A DNA stretch of 64,000 bases from Homalodisca vitripennis. Its lineage: Eukaryota; Arthropoda; Insecta; Hemiptera; Cicadellidae. The notes under the pieces were generated by a model. That model was given only the letters and a program-made list of their open reading frames with translations. It ran no database searches and was not told the DNA's origin. Shown here piece by piece: positions 44,032 to 54,301 of this stretch. A program made the position numbers and the translations under genes. The stretch's first letter is position 1. Each line of letters begins with the position of its first letter. The stretch is from assembly GCF_021130785.1 (NCBI RefSeq), contig NW_025778912.1, positions 1 through 64,000 on the forward strand. The letters are read 5' to 3'.

Positions 44032-45552
44032 ATGGAAGTGGAATCCGTGTCGCATGCCGCCCCCCCGAGCTAACTACCGATGACCCGTCCAACGGAGAGG
44101 AATCCATGGCAGTCCCGTCCAACCAAGAAAACGGGGGGAGACGCGCCTCTACGTCATCAGAGTCTTCAACTAGAAATTTTGTCCCAGCTCAAAACATTCC
44201 TGGAAATACTGTTGGAGAGCGCCGCCAGCCGCGCATACCGCCGATCATCATTCAAGGAGTGACTGCCTGGACATCCCTCTTACGCCGCCTTAAAAGTGCT
44301 GGCTGCAATTTTGAGGCGAAATATGTGGGCACCCGACTGCACATTTTATGCAAAAGCGAGCTCTGTTTTAGAACGGCACAACGCGAACTTCTGGACGCCA
44401 AGCTCGCCTTCCACACCTTCAGTCTGAAGGAAGAACAAGAGCTGGAAGACAGTTATCAGGGGACTTCCGGCATGGACGTCACCTGAGGACATAGCGGAGG
44501 ATCTCCGCGACCAGGGGTACAACTCCTACACATGTCGCACCCCTCCAACGCCGCGACCAGGCTGGTCGCCATCAAACCAACAGCTTCTATGTGCGTTTCA
44601 GGAAAACAGGTAGCTGGGCGAAAATATGGCAGCTCACAGCACTACTGGGAGTAAGAGTATCGGTGGACCAGTTCACGCCGAGGAGAGGACTGCCGCAGTG
44701 TGCTACAACTGCCAGCAGTTCAATCACAGCTCGAGGAACTGCCACCTCCCAGCACGCTGTGTCAGATGTGGAGGAGACCACAACGTAACAAATTGCACCT
44801 TGCCAAAAGACAGCAGGTGCAAATGCACTAATTGTGGTGGAGAGCACCCCGCGAGCTACAGGGGCTGCGGAGCGCATAAACGGGCCCTGGGCGCGCTGCA
44901 CCGCCGCGAGGCGCCGCAGCGGCGCTCGGGCCACCGCCACTGCGCGACCGGTCACTGGGCAAGCACGTGCCCCACCACCTGTTAATGTTTTTCTGCCCGC
45001 AGATATGCCGATGTACTAGCCGCCCCCAGGCTCCGTCCGGACCAACCCATTCCACAACAGACATCAGCTGCAGCACCCGTAGCTCCGGCCCACACAAACA
45101 CTACAATTGCTCCTGCTCCTGCTCCCAGAAAGCAGAGAGCCGCAAAGGCAGCAGCCACAGAGCCGGAAGCCGCAGCCCCACCTGCCTCAGCTGCCTCAGC
45201 CTCAAACCACCGCTACTCAGCAGAGAAGGCCGAGGGCCCGCTCAAACCGCCGTAGCATAACTAACAAGCAAGTCTCTGTTACAGTTCACTCGCAGGAGAA
45301 AGAGAAAAGTGGTGGAACCAATGGAGGAAACAAACCCCAGCGGCAACCACAACCAACACCTCGGCGGAATCAAAGGACAGGAATCCCAACTGCGAGCCTA
45401 CCTCACAGCCAAAGGGCCTTCCTGTCCCACGACGCTGTCCCTTAAGTGGATAACCTCCCTAATTTCAATAGTATCCGACAGTAAAAAAAACTCCTAGCGA
45501 GTTGCTTGCTGCCATATTAATGTCATTCAGGAAACTCCTCTCCAATGGATAG
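44032..45552 (+). pseudogene. Element B2 ORF1, copy 6, frame broken
   Basis: Corresponds to 32431-33933. Small insertions (for example near 44060, 44110, 44140, 44443, 44705, 44930, 45420) interrupt it; zinc-knuckle segments remain readable at 44626-44985. The stop overlaps the ORF2 start in ATGGATAG at 45545-45552. Confidence 0.85.
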
Positions 45553-48258
45553 ACGCCTAAAAATTGTCACCTGGAACGCGAACGGCGTAGCGACGCGGAG
45601 GAACGAACTCCATCTATTTGCAGCTGATCACGACGTCGACTTATTACTTCTAACGGAAACACACCTGCAACCCGCCACTGTATTCAATGTTCCAGGATAC
45701 CAAACCTACCGGACCGATTAGACCGCCACGTGGCCAAAGGAATCCCGGGGGAGGAACAGCTATCTTGGTTCACAGGAGAGTTGTGCACCGCCAAGTCCAC
45801 GCTGCTACTAATGACCTCGAGTCCACACGGCATTGCCGTCAATGCTGGTGGCTCCGAGGTATGTGTGTTCGCAGCTTACTCCGCGCCGTCTGCTGTCCTC
45901 CGCCCTGACGAGCTTGACATCTTGCTCGGTAGCGGGAACACTGTAATAATAGGTGGTGACCCTCAATGCCAAGCACCAGTCATGGCCATAGCAGGCGGAT
46001 GAACACCAAGGGCCGAAGACTACACAACTATGTTTTAGATAGAGGTGACACGATTGTAGCCGCGCCTGTGGACCCTACGCACTATCCGACGAGGCTCAAC
46101 GCACTTCCTGATGTCATAGATGTGTTTCTGTTTAAGGAACTACAGCATCATGTGGAAGTGCGAGTGGCAGATGACTTATCGTCTGACCATGGTACCCGTC
46201 ATAGCAGTTCTAGCGACGACTCCAGCTTCAAGGATTCCTTCAATGGGCACCTCAATCAGAACTAACTGGGAGGTGTACAGCCGTATCCTGAGCGAGCAAC
46301 TGCAAGCCCCCAGCGACAGCCACTAATCCAAATGTCCTAGACTCATATGTTTCAGACTTGAACTCAGCAGTCACGAATGCTCTGGCGGCGGCCTCACGAC
46401 CTGGACGTCCAAAAAAACACCAGGTCGGCCTTGGCTGCCATCATTAGGATGGCTGTAGACAAAAGGAGGCGTCTTCGTCGAATATGGCAGAGAACGCGAC
46501 ATCCGGCTACCAAACGGGCCTTCAACGTGCAGTGCAGCATTGTCAAACAGATGTTGTATGATTACAGGACAGAGACCTGGAACTCATACCTTTCTAGTCT
46601 TGAGCTAGAGGATGGCAGTGCCTGGAAGACTGCAAAAATCCTGAGGAGCGAGAAATCCACGCACCAGCCCCTGCACGGTCAACAAGGACTTGTTTACTCT
46701 GCTACTGACAAGGCCGAAGCTTTTGCAGATACGATGGAGGAGCAATTCAGCCCGAAATGCGGATATTTATGACGACGACCACTGCGAACACGTCGAGAGC
46801 ACACTAAACAATTTTTTTGTTACAGCTCCCGACATCGAGATAGAGCCGATTTACTCTTGATGAGCTACAAGCCACCATCAAGAAATCGAAACCGCGCAAA
46901 GCCCCCGGACTAGATGGAGTTGGATCCAGGGCACTCCTTGCAAGCTCCTATAGCCCTGTTTAATGTGCTTGGTTACAGTGTTCAACGACGCTATTCGACT
47001 ACAACACTTTCCCACCAGCTGGAAGGTCGCTAAAAGTCATCCTTATTCCCAAGCCCGGGAAATCCAGACTATTCCCACAAAACTTCCGCCCCATCTCACT
47101 CCTTTCGTCCATCTCAAAAATTTTTGAGAGACTCCTACTATCCCGCATTGCTCCTTTCCTGGACGGCTTTTATCCGACCTGAACAGTTTTGGCTTCAGGC
47201 GCGACCACTCGACAACCCAACAGCTGGTACGTGTTGTCAACATGCTGGTGGACAACGCCAATTTTAATCTGTGCTCTGTTGCAGTGTTCCTGGACGTCAG
47301 CAAAGCATTTGACAAGGTTTGGCATGAGGGCCTGCTCTACAAGCTGGCAAACTCACCGGTGCCCCCCTGCATAACACACCTCATCCGGTCCTATCTGACT
47401 GGCCGCTCATTCCGCATTTGTGTAGATGGAGAGCTGTCCTCAGAGAGAGCGATCGAAGCAGGCGTCCCCCAGGGCAGCGTCCTGGGACCAGTGCTGTACC
47501 TCGTTTACACTAATGACATGCCACTGGGTCCCCAGAGTAACGCTATCTCTGTATGCCGATGATGCCATGTTTCTGTGCAGGAGCTTTCAACCGATGCGTG
47601 CCGCTGACGTCATGCAACAGCAAATGGATCTTCTCTCCCCCTGGCTAGAGAAATGGCGTATCCGCATAAACACTGACAAGAGCACAGCTGTTTGTTTCAG
47701 AAAGCGCCGTAGGATGCCGCGAAGACTCCCGCCGCCTGTGACACTTGATGACGAGCCGATTGCATGGAAGGAACAAGCTAAATATCTTGGTGTTACGCTT
47801 GATTCCAGATTAAACTTCGGTCCTCACGCGAAAAGGAAAGCAGTAGAGGCCAAGCGGATCGCAGGATCAATAGGTCCTCTAATTAACCGTAGATCACCCC
47901 TACCAATGGGTGCAAAAGTCTCCATCTTTCTAGCTGTTGTCAGATCACTAATGATGTATGCTTGCACAGCTTGGTGGTCAAACTGCAGCCGCTCAAAACC
48001 GAAAAGCCCTGGAAAACCATCCAATCCAAGGCCCTCCGCTCCATCACTCGCCAACCATGGTTCGTCCGCAACGAAACAATAAGGAATTCGTTACAGATCC
48101 CAACTCTAGACGTCTTCGCGAGGATAACTTCAGAAAAATTCTTCGAGGCAGTTGCAGCATTCGGAACATCCCCACATCGCAGCCATCGCAGAGCCGTACG
48201 CCGGACCAGACGACTACAGACGGACGACCGGCCACAATTCTGGACGACCCTCCGTTAA
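45545..48258 (+). pseudogene. Element B2 ORF2, copy 6, frame broken
   Basis: Corresponds to 29745-32438. An in-frame stop arises at 45719-45721 after one inserted T (ACCGATTAG for ACCGATAG), with further single-base insertions near 45825, 45960, 46190, 46310, 46755, 46850, 47165 and 47525. YADD region lies near 47550. The end is shifted (CCTCCGTTAA for CCTCCGTAA). Confidence 0.85.
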
Positions 48259-48505
48259 AGAATACTCATCCCAAGGATGAAGCCGCGATCCCAATCCTGG
48301 GACGTAACCAGCAAAATCACACTAACAAATTTTTGTTTCAGAAACACAACAATCTTAATTAGGCCAAATTAATAGTTATGTTTCAGAGCTTCCTCTACAG
48401 TCAGTGGACCTAGGGTCCAGGTGCTGTACGGCCACGACAGGACGTGGCAGCAGAGTGGTTTAGTGGGTAAAAAATCCCACATAACTGGGACGCCAGTACC
48501 TTTGA

Positions 48506-48973
<468 letters not shown>

Positions 48974-49022
48974 GTCGCCCGCCAGCGCGCGACACAAAGC
49001 CGCCCGCCCGGCTCCCACAAAC

Positions 49023-49038
49023 GGCCTTTTTAAAGGCC
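49023..49038 (+). terminator. Histone 3' stem-loop, H2A unit 6
   Basis: GGCCTTTTTAAAGGCC followed by ACCACAAT. Confidence 0.93.
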
Positions 49039-51499
49039 ACCACAATATCACTCGTTTTCACGTTTTACGACTTTAATAATCCTATTTCTCACTCTTGTCG
49101 TATATTTCCGACATGTATCTAGTAATTACTATGCTAATTAATAGTAAAACTGTCATTATATGTCATCACAAATTACATAAAAATTTAATAATGTACACGA
49201 ATATATAACACTTTTTGCCAATTGATGTTATCGAATAATAACAGTTTATTCAAATACTAAACAGTGTGCGTCAATTTATATCTATTTATAACTAATTACT
49301 GGTCTTCAAATATATATATATATATATTTATTTATATTAATAATTAACACATTTTACTGTACACTTTAGTTAGTTGTTTTCACTCTAATTAACCGTATAA
49401 AATAAAATATCACTTCTCTTTATTGTCTATTATACAATCTTAACTTAAATTCACCGTCTTTGTCATTTTAAATTAGTTTTAAACACGAAATCTAAACCTT
49501 TTCTCTCTAATTTAGTCGTTTTACAGCATATTTCTGTGGCTAGAAAACCAATCACTTGTACATTGATTTATTATTAAACTTTTTCTTTTATTTTGTTACA
49601 GTAATCGTTTACATTATCATCAATTTTATTTGCAAATATCATTTATATTTATATATTAATCCTACTTACTACAGCGAATTCACTGTGTTTACAAATTACA
49701 ACTGTTTGCTATTGTTCTTTCGGTATTATTATAAAGAGCAGATTGATTTTCTATTCTTTTCCTGTATTACGAACTTCTGTCAACCTCCGACCGCTCGCGA
49801 TTTTCACTGGAACTATGTTAACAGTTCATTTAACAGTGTAGTATTGTTTATATATTATAGCAGAACACAACAATGATTCAGTTTACAATAATTATTATTT
49901 TATATTCAAAGTGTGATATAAATTCCAAATGTCGCATAGAATAGTAATTTGATAGATAAATTTTGTTAATTACAAGCACTGTCAACCCCACATATTGCGA
50001 TATTCACTGGAATATGTTAACAGTTTACATTTAGTTTGTAGTCATAGTGATTTGCAATTGCAACAAATAAAAATCACTTATTCAGTTATAAATATACTTT
50101 ATACGTGTATAGTTCAATAATTTTAAAGGTCGTTTAGTAAATTTGAAAAATAGAAGAATCAGCGAATATTCGGTGATTGTAACGAAGTAAATATGTAAAT
50201 TTGCTGTTATCCACGCTAATTAAATTTAACGTAATTAGTTGTAAACGGATAAAAACGTGGATTAAATATCAGTGATAAACGCGCGCCGCTTGATCTGGGC
50301 TTGGAGTTTGCAAGCTCGAGTAAATTTTTTTTCTAAAAGAGCAAGCAGCGCGAAGCGCTGCGCAGCGGGCAAGCATCGCGTGATCTGACCCATTCTGAAA
50401 ATTTTGTTAAATTCAGAATAGTAGGCTATATTGTTTTAAACATGTTTCATTACTAATTTGTGTTTTTTTTTTTTTTTTCGTACGGAAATTAATAAACTCG
50501 TAAACTTAATCTAATAAACGTAATCTAACTTATATAAATTAAAATAGAGAATGCGGGGACACACTGGAAAATACCCATTTTAAACTTAAAATACACTGAC
50601 TTGGATCACATTACAGTGGTATGAATCAAGCAATCGCAATCAGGTTCGCTAGACCGAGCAGATTTACACTTGTTAACAGACAACTCTCTGGCGCTACAGC
50701 TACAGGACTCGGATCTGCAGTATATCCACTCACCTGTCTGTTTTATATGTATTTTCTACGTTATTCCTTATTATTTTCAAATTTACAACCTGTCCAGGTA
50801 TCGACAATTGTAAGTAAACCGTCGGTGACAACTCTATTTCACCGTATTAACTAGAAACCGGGAGAATTATCAATGTTAACGGATACGTACACTCTGATTG
50901 GTCGAATAGTGACCGACCAATCAAGTCAAGCCACCTCCTACCTATATAAGCGTGTGTTAACAGTTCACTCTATATATTCTATCTCCACGCACATGCGCAC
51001 TGTACACTAGATGACTTTATCACACGATTTCACCTGTTTAAATACCGTTTTAAAACTAAAAAACGGTATTTAACGTGTATCTTGTTGTAATCTAAATCGA
51101 CCTGTACTTACAACTAGTGGTATTTCGATAAAATATAAATTTTCAAGTGTAACTTTCGGCTCTTATATTGAATTGTATATAAAACATTACGAATACTATG
51201 AATAACGAACGATCAGATCAATTGGGCGATTACCGTATTTGTAAATTTAATGTTTAAAGTTTAAAGATTGTATTTAAACATAACTTAAATAGGTAATTTC
51301 AATATAAAACAAGTCGAGAGTTGCTTGTTTTAGCCAACATAATAACAGAATTCCAATGTTTACACAACTAAAAGCGGTAAAATAAGCGAAAATTACAAGT
51401 TATGTTTAATCAGAGTTCAACGCGGTTCTTGGTTAATATTAGAAGTCATGTGTATAAAACATGACCGAAACTATGGTTTTCGATCGAATTGCAATTGAC

Positions 51500-51541
<42 letters not shown>

Positions 51542-51823
51542 TGTAAACTCAATGTTTGTTTGAAAAATAAATAAATAAATAAACAGAAAATTATACAATT
51601 TTACAGTGAAATCGGACTATGTTTAAAAAGAAAAAAAGGAATTGTAAAAAAAAAAAAAAAAAAAATTCCTGGAATAAAATATTTTTTTTTTTTGACAAGC
51701 ACAAAGTCATAAATTTGGTATTTTCGATAGAAAATATAGTCGAGAGCGACTTGAAACAACCAGGTTTACATCGGTTTTACAACTATAAGCGGTAAAATAA
51801 GCGAAAACGAAAGAGTTATTGGT
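49039..51823. other. AT-rich spacer 6
   Basis: Short (TA)n at 49311-49327, GC island at about 50280-50390, promoter-like module 50896-51073, T tract 51503-51539, A tract near 51646-51665. No supported gene. Confidence 0.85.
50896..51073 (+). promoter_or_regulatory. Promoter-like module in spacer 6
   Basis: CCAAT pair 50896-50922, TATATAAG 50943-50950, hairpin arms 51038-51051 and 51060-51073. Confidence 0.5.
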
Positions 51824-51839
51824 GGCCTTTAGAAAGGCC
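51824..51839 (-). terminator. Histone 3' stem-loop, H2B unit 7
   Basis: Minus strand GGCCTTTCTAAAGGCC, then ACCAATAA. Confidence 0.93.
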
Positions 51840-51890
51840 GTTTGTGCGGAGCGGGCTCGCTCGTTGCGGGGCGCTGGCCTGCCGGCCGGC

Positions 51891-52263
51891 TTACTTGGAG
51901 CTGGTGTACTTGGTCACGGCCTTTGGTACCCTCGCTCACGGCGTGCTTGGCCAACTCGCCGGGCAACAGGAGCCTGACGGCGGTCTGGATCTCCCGCGAC
52001 GTGATGGTCGACCGCTTGTTGTAGTGGGCCAGGCGGGAAGCTTCGGCGGCTATGCGCTCGAATATGTCGTTCACGAAGCTGTTCATGATGGACATGGCCT
52101 TGCTGGAGACGCCGGTGTCGGGGTGGACCTGTTTCAGCACCTTGTAGATGTAGATGGCATAACTCTCCTTCCTCCTGCGCTTCTTCTTCTTGTCGCCCTT
52201 GGTGATGTTCTTCTGGGCCTTGCCGGCCTTCTTGACGGCTTTTCCGCTCGCTTTCGGTGGCAT
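51891..52263 (-). pseudogene. H2B: Histone H2B, unit 7, single-base frameshift near C-terminus
   Basis: Identical to other H2B genes except one extra T in a T run (CTTTGG for CTTGG, about 51921-51925). The frame shifts after EGTK, replacing the last nine residues (AVTKYTSSK, with the ubiquitination lysine) by about 30 unrelated residues that run through the 3' UTR. Because the change is a homopolymer insertion, a sequencing error is as likely as a true mutation. Confidence 0.85.
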
Positions 52264-52436
52264 CCTGAGTCGCTGGTTTGTACCGGGAGTATAGGCCAAA
52301 ATTCTAAAAAAGGCTCTAAGCTGGATATCTGGCGTCGCGCGAGCGCGACCAATAGGGTGGCAGCTCGAACGCGATTGGCCGCGCTCGCGCGACGCCCGGA
52401 TTCGAGGTAACCCCGAATTTCAGGCCACGGCTTCTC
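52264..52436. promoter_or_regulatory. Divergent promoter, unit 7, H2A side cut by element A
   Basis: Both CCAAT arms (about 52331-52397). The H2A side ends in CCACGGCTTCTC before element A; the sequence after the element reads CCAAGGCTTCC, so the two flanks are of different variants. Confidence 0.88.
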
Positions 52437-52623
52437 CATTCTGCTCCGAGACGTGGACCCGACAAGACCTTCCAGCGAGACGAGTCGACCACTGATCAAG
52501 ATGGAAGAAGAGGGATCTGCCTCGGCGGTCTCAGATGGCGGAGCCGGTTTACCGGAGCCGCTGGCGACACTACTGGGGTCCCGCGCGGCTTGCCAAGCGG
52601 GCCCCGGCGCTGTCTGCCCAAAT

Positions 52624-52639
52624 GGCCTTTTACAAGGCC
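52624..52639 (+). promoter_or_regulatory. Histone-like stem-loop 1 in element A leader (copy 7)
   Basis: GGCCTTTTACAAGGCC, loop UUAC, followed by AAACC. Upstream CCAAAT instead of the CCAAAA of copy 1. Confidence 0.72.
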
Positions 52640-52927
52640 AAACCAACCGCTGGACGTCCCAGCAACACCATTCCACCCGGGACGGGAGAACAGGGCCCGG
52701 GTGAAGTCCGGTTTTTACCGGAGACCTGTAACGCGATGTGCCAGGTGAGCCCGCCCCGGTCAGCCGACCGGGCCGCGGGATCCCAGCACCGCACTGCTGC
52801 TCAGGCCAGCAAACTTATTCCACCCGGGACTTGTCAGGGCCCGGGTGAAGTCCGGACTACCCCGGAAAGCTGCCAGGGTGCAGCGACTAAGTGCCAGGGG
52901 AACCTGCGCCGGTCTGAGGCCCAAAAA

Positions 52928-52943
52928 GGCCTTTCTAAAGGCC
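52928..52943 (+). promoter_or_regulatory. Histone-like stem-loop 2 in element A leader (copy 7)
   Basis: GGCCTTTCTAAAGGCC, identical to the local H2B 3' stem-loop, 41 nt upstream of the probable ORF1 ATG. Upstream CCCAAAAA resembles the A-rich flank bound by stem-loop binding protein in animal histone mRNAs. Confidence 0.8.
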
Positions 52944-52984
52944 ACTCTACAACACCGGGGATCTCAACCCCAGTGGCCCAGACC

Positions 52985-54301
52985 ATGGTGTCAGCTACCC
53001 CTGGGGCCAATTCCGGCTCATCAGGCCGTCCTGCCGCGGGCCTGCGGAAGCGGCAAGCGGCCCCAGCTCCGTCTCTTCCGCCGAAGAATCGACGGACGGA
53101 CACCGCTGCCGGAGAAGACATGGAGGTTGAGCGGGGCCCCCGCATTCCTCCCATCATCATGGACGTCCCCAAAGGGTGGGGCTCCCACGCGGTGACCCTC
53201 AGACAGCTGCTGGGAGGAGACTTAGAGGCCGTCTGCACGGCCAAAACTCTCCGCCTCAAGACCTCCACCGTGGCCCACTTCAGGTCCCTGCAACGTTACC
53301 TTCAGGATCAGGGGCTGAAGTTTCACACCTTCGCCATGGCCAACGAGAAGCTGATGAAAGTGGTCATCAGGGGTCTCCCGGCCACCCTTACTCCTGAAGA
53401 AGTCTCAGAGGCCTTCAAGTGCGAAAACTACGGCATCGTCGAGGCAAAACTTCTTAAGACCAGGAGAGGCCACCTCACCAGCCTCTGGATTGTGACCCTG
53501 AGTGGAGGAGACGGACTCCGGCCACCATCCGATGTCTACAGTGTCCGCACTCTGTTCCACTGTAGACTGGAAGTGCGAAAATACACTAGGCCCGGGGGAC
53601 CGGTCCAGTGTCATCGATGCCAGGGCTTCGGGCATGGCTCAAACCACTGCCACCGAGAGCTCCGCTGCGTCCGCTGTGGAGAGGGACATCCGTCCAGCCT
53701 CTGCCCAAAGGAGTCATCCGCCCCGGCCAGATGCTGCAACTGCGGTGAAGGACACACCGCCAACTACCGAGGCTGCCAGTGCTTCAAGAGAGAGAAGCAA
53801 CTCTCTTATGCCGCCGCAGCCAAGGCACCGCGGAGGGCCGCACCCGCCAAGGCCGAGCCTCCAAATCAGCGAGACGTCCCACGCCCTACATCTGAGGAGG
53901 ACACAGACGAGGATGGGTTTCAGCGAGTGAGAAGTCGCCGCCGCCACCGCCTCCCTCGAAACCCGGCGAATCGTGGACCCCACACTCCACCACAGACCCC
54001 GGCTCCGGAGCGCCAGAAACCCTCCACCAGCCAGACTACCAGGAAGGAAAGCGCTCCTGCACCTGCCACCCCAACTAGGCCGAGGCCCACGCCACGAGTC
54101 AGGCTGGAGATGCCAAAAGCGACACCCACCGCAGACACCTCAGCCCCACTGCCACCCACGACTGAACCCGCGGCTAAGCAGCCCGCTGTTACCCTGCCTC
54201 AGGATCTCAAGGCAGGGATCACGGAGATCCTCTCCCAACTCACCACCATGGTTGGAATAATGTCGAGACTACTCGACTTACTCAACACCACCCATGGGTA
54301 G
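52985..54301 (+). CDS. Element A ORF1, Gag-like zinc-knuckle protein
   Basis: 438 aa from the ATG in GACCATGG, the best start context and conserved in copies 1 and 3; the frame stays open to an ATG at 52535 (588 aa). Basic-Pro-rich N-terminus, VPKGWGSHAVTLRQLL (61-76), the pre-knuckle region with MKVVIRGLPATLTPEEV (124-140), three zinc knuckles C209-C212-H217-C222, C228-C231-H235-C240, C250-C253-H257-C264 (same spacing as in B1), then a Pro/Arg-rich tail and a C-terminal amphipathic segment. Expected to coat element RNA. Divergent from B ORF1 outside the knuckles. Confidence 0.92.
   Translation: MVSATPGANSGSSGRPAAGLRKRQAAPAPSLPPKNRRTDTAAGEDMEVERGPRIPPIIMDVPKGWGSHAVTLRQLLGGDLEAVCTAKTLRLKTSTVAHFRSLQRYLQDQGLKFHTFAMANEKLMKVVIRGLPATLTPEEVSEAFKCENYGIVEAKLLKTRRGHLTSLWIVTLSGGDGLRPPSDVYSVRTLFHCRLEVRKYTRPGGPVQCHRCQGFGHGSNHCHRELRCVRCGEGHPSSLCPKESSAPARCCNCGEGHTANYRGCQCFKREKQLSYAAAAKAPRRAAPAKAEPPNQRDVPRPTSEEDTDEDGFQRVRSRRRHRLPRNPANRGPHTPPQTPAPERQKPSTSQTTRKESAPAPATPTRPRPTPRVRLEMPKATPTADTSAPLPPTTEPAAKQPAVTLPQDLKAGITEILSQLTTMVGIMSRLLDLLNTTHG

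Larger units (their letters stand above)
52437..52984 (+). other. Element A 5' leader (reference copy)
   Basis: Leader from the insertion point to the ACCATGG start of ORF1. Contains three hairpins of 6-bp stem and 4-nt loop: 52624-52639 and 52928-52943 (histone-like) and TCCGGT-TTTT-ACCGGA at 52707-52722. Repeated CCCGGGTGAAGTCCGG motifs at about 52694-52711 and 52840-52855. The frame of ORF1 is open upstream to an ATG at 52535, but that ATG is not conserved in copy 1. Confidence 0.7.

Noticed and set aside
52535..52984. Upstream extension of element A ORF1 to an ATG at 52535
   Set aside because: That ATG is GTTGG in copy 1 and out of frame in copy 3, whereas ACCATGG at 52985 is conserved; the extension covers the hairpins and tandem repeats of the leader.
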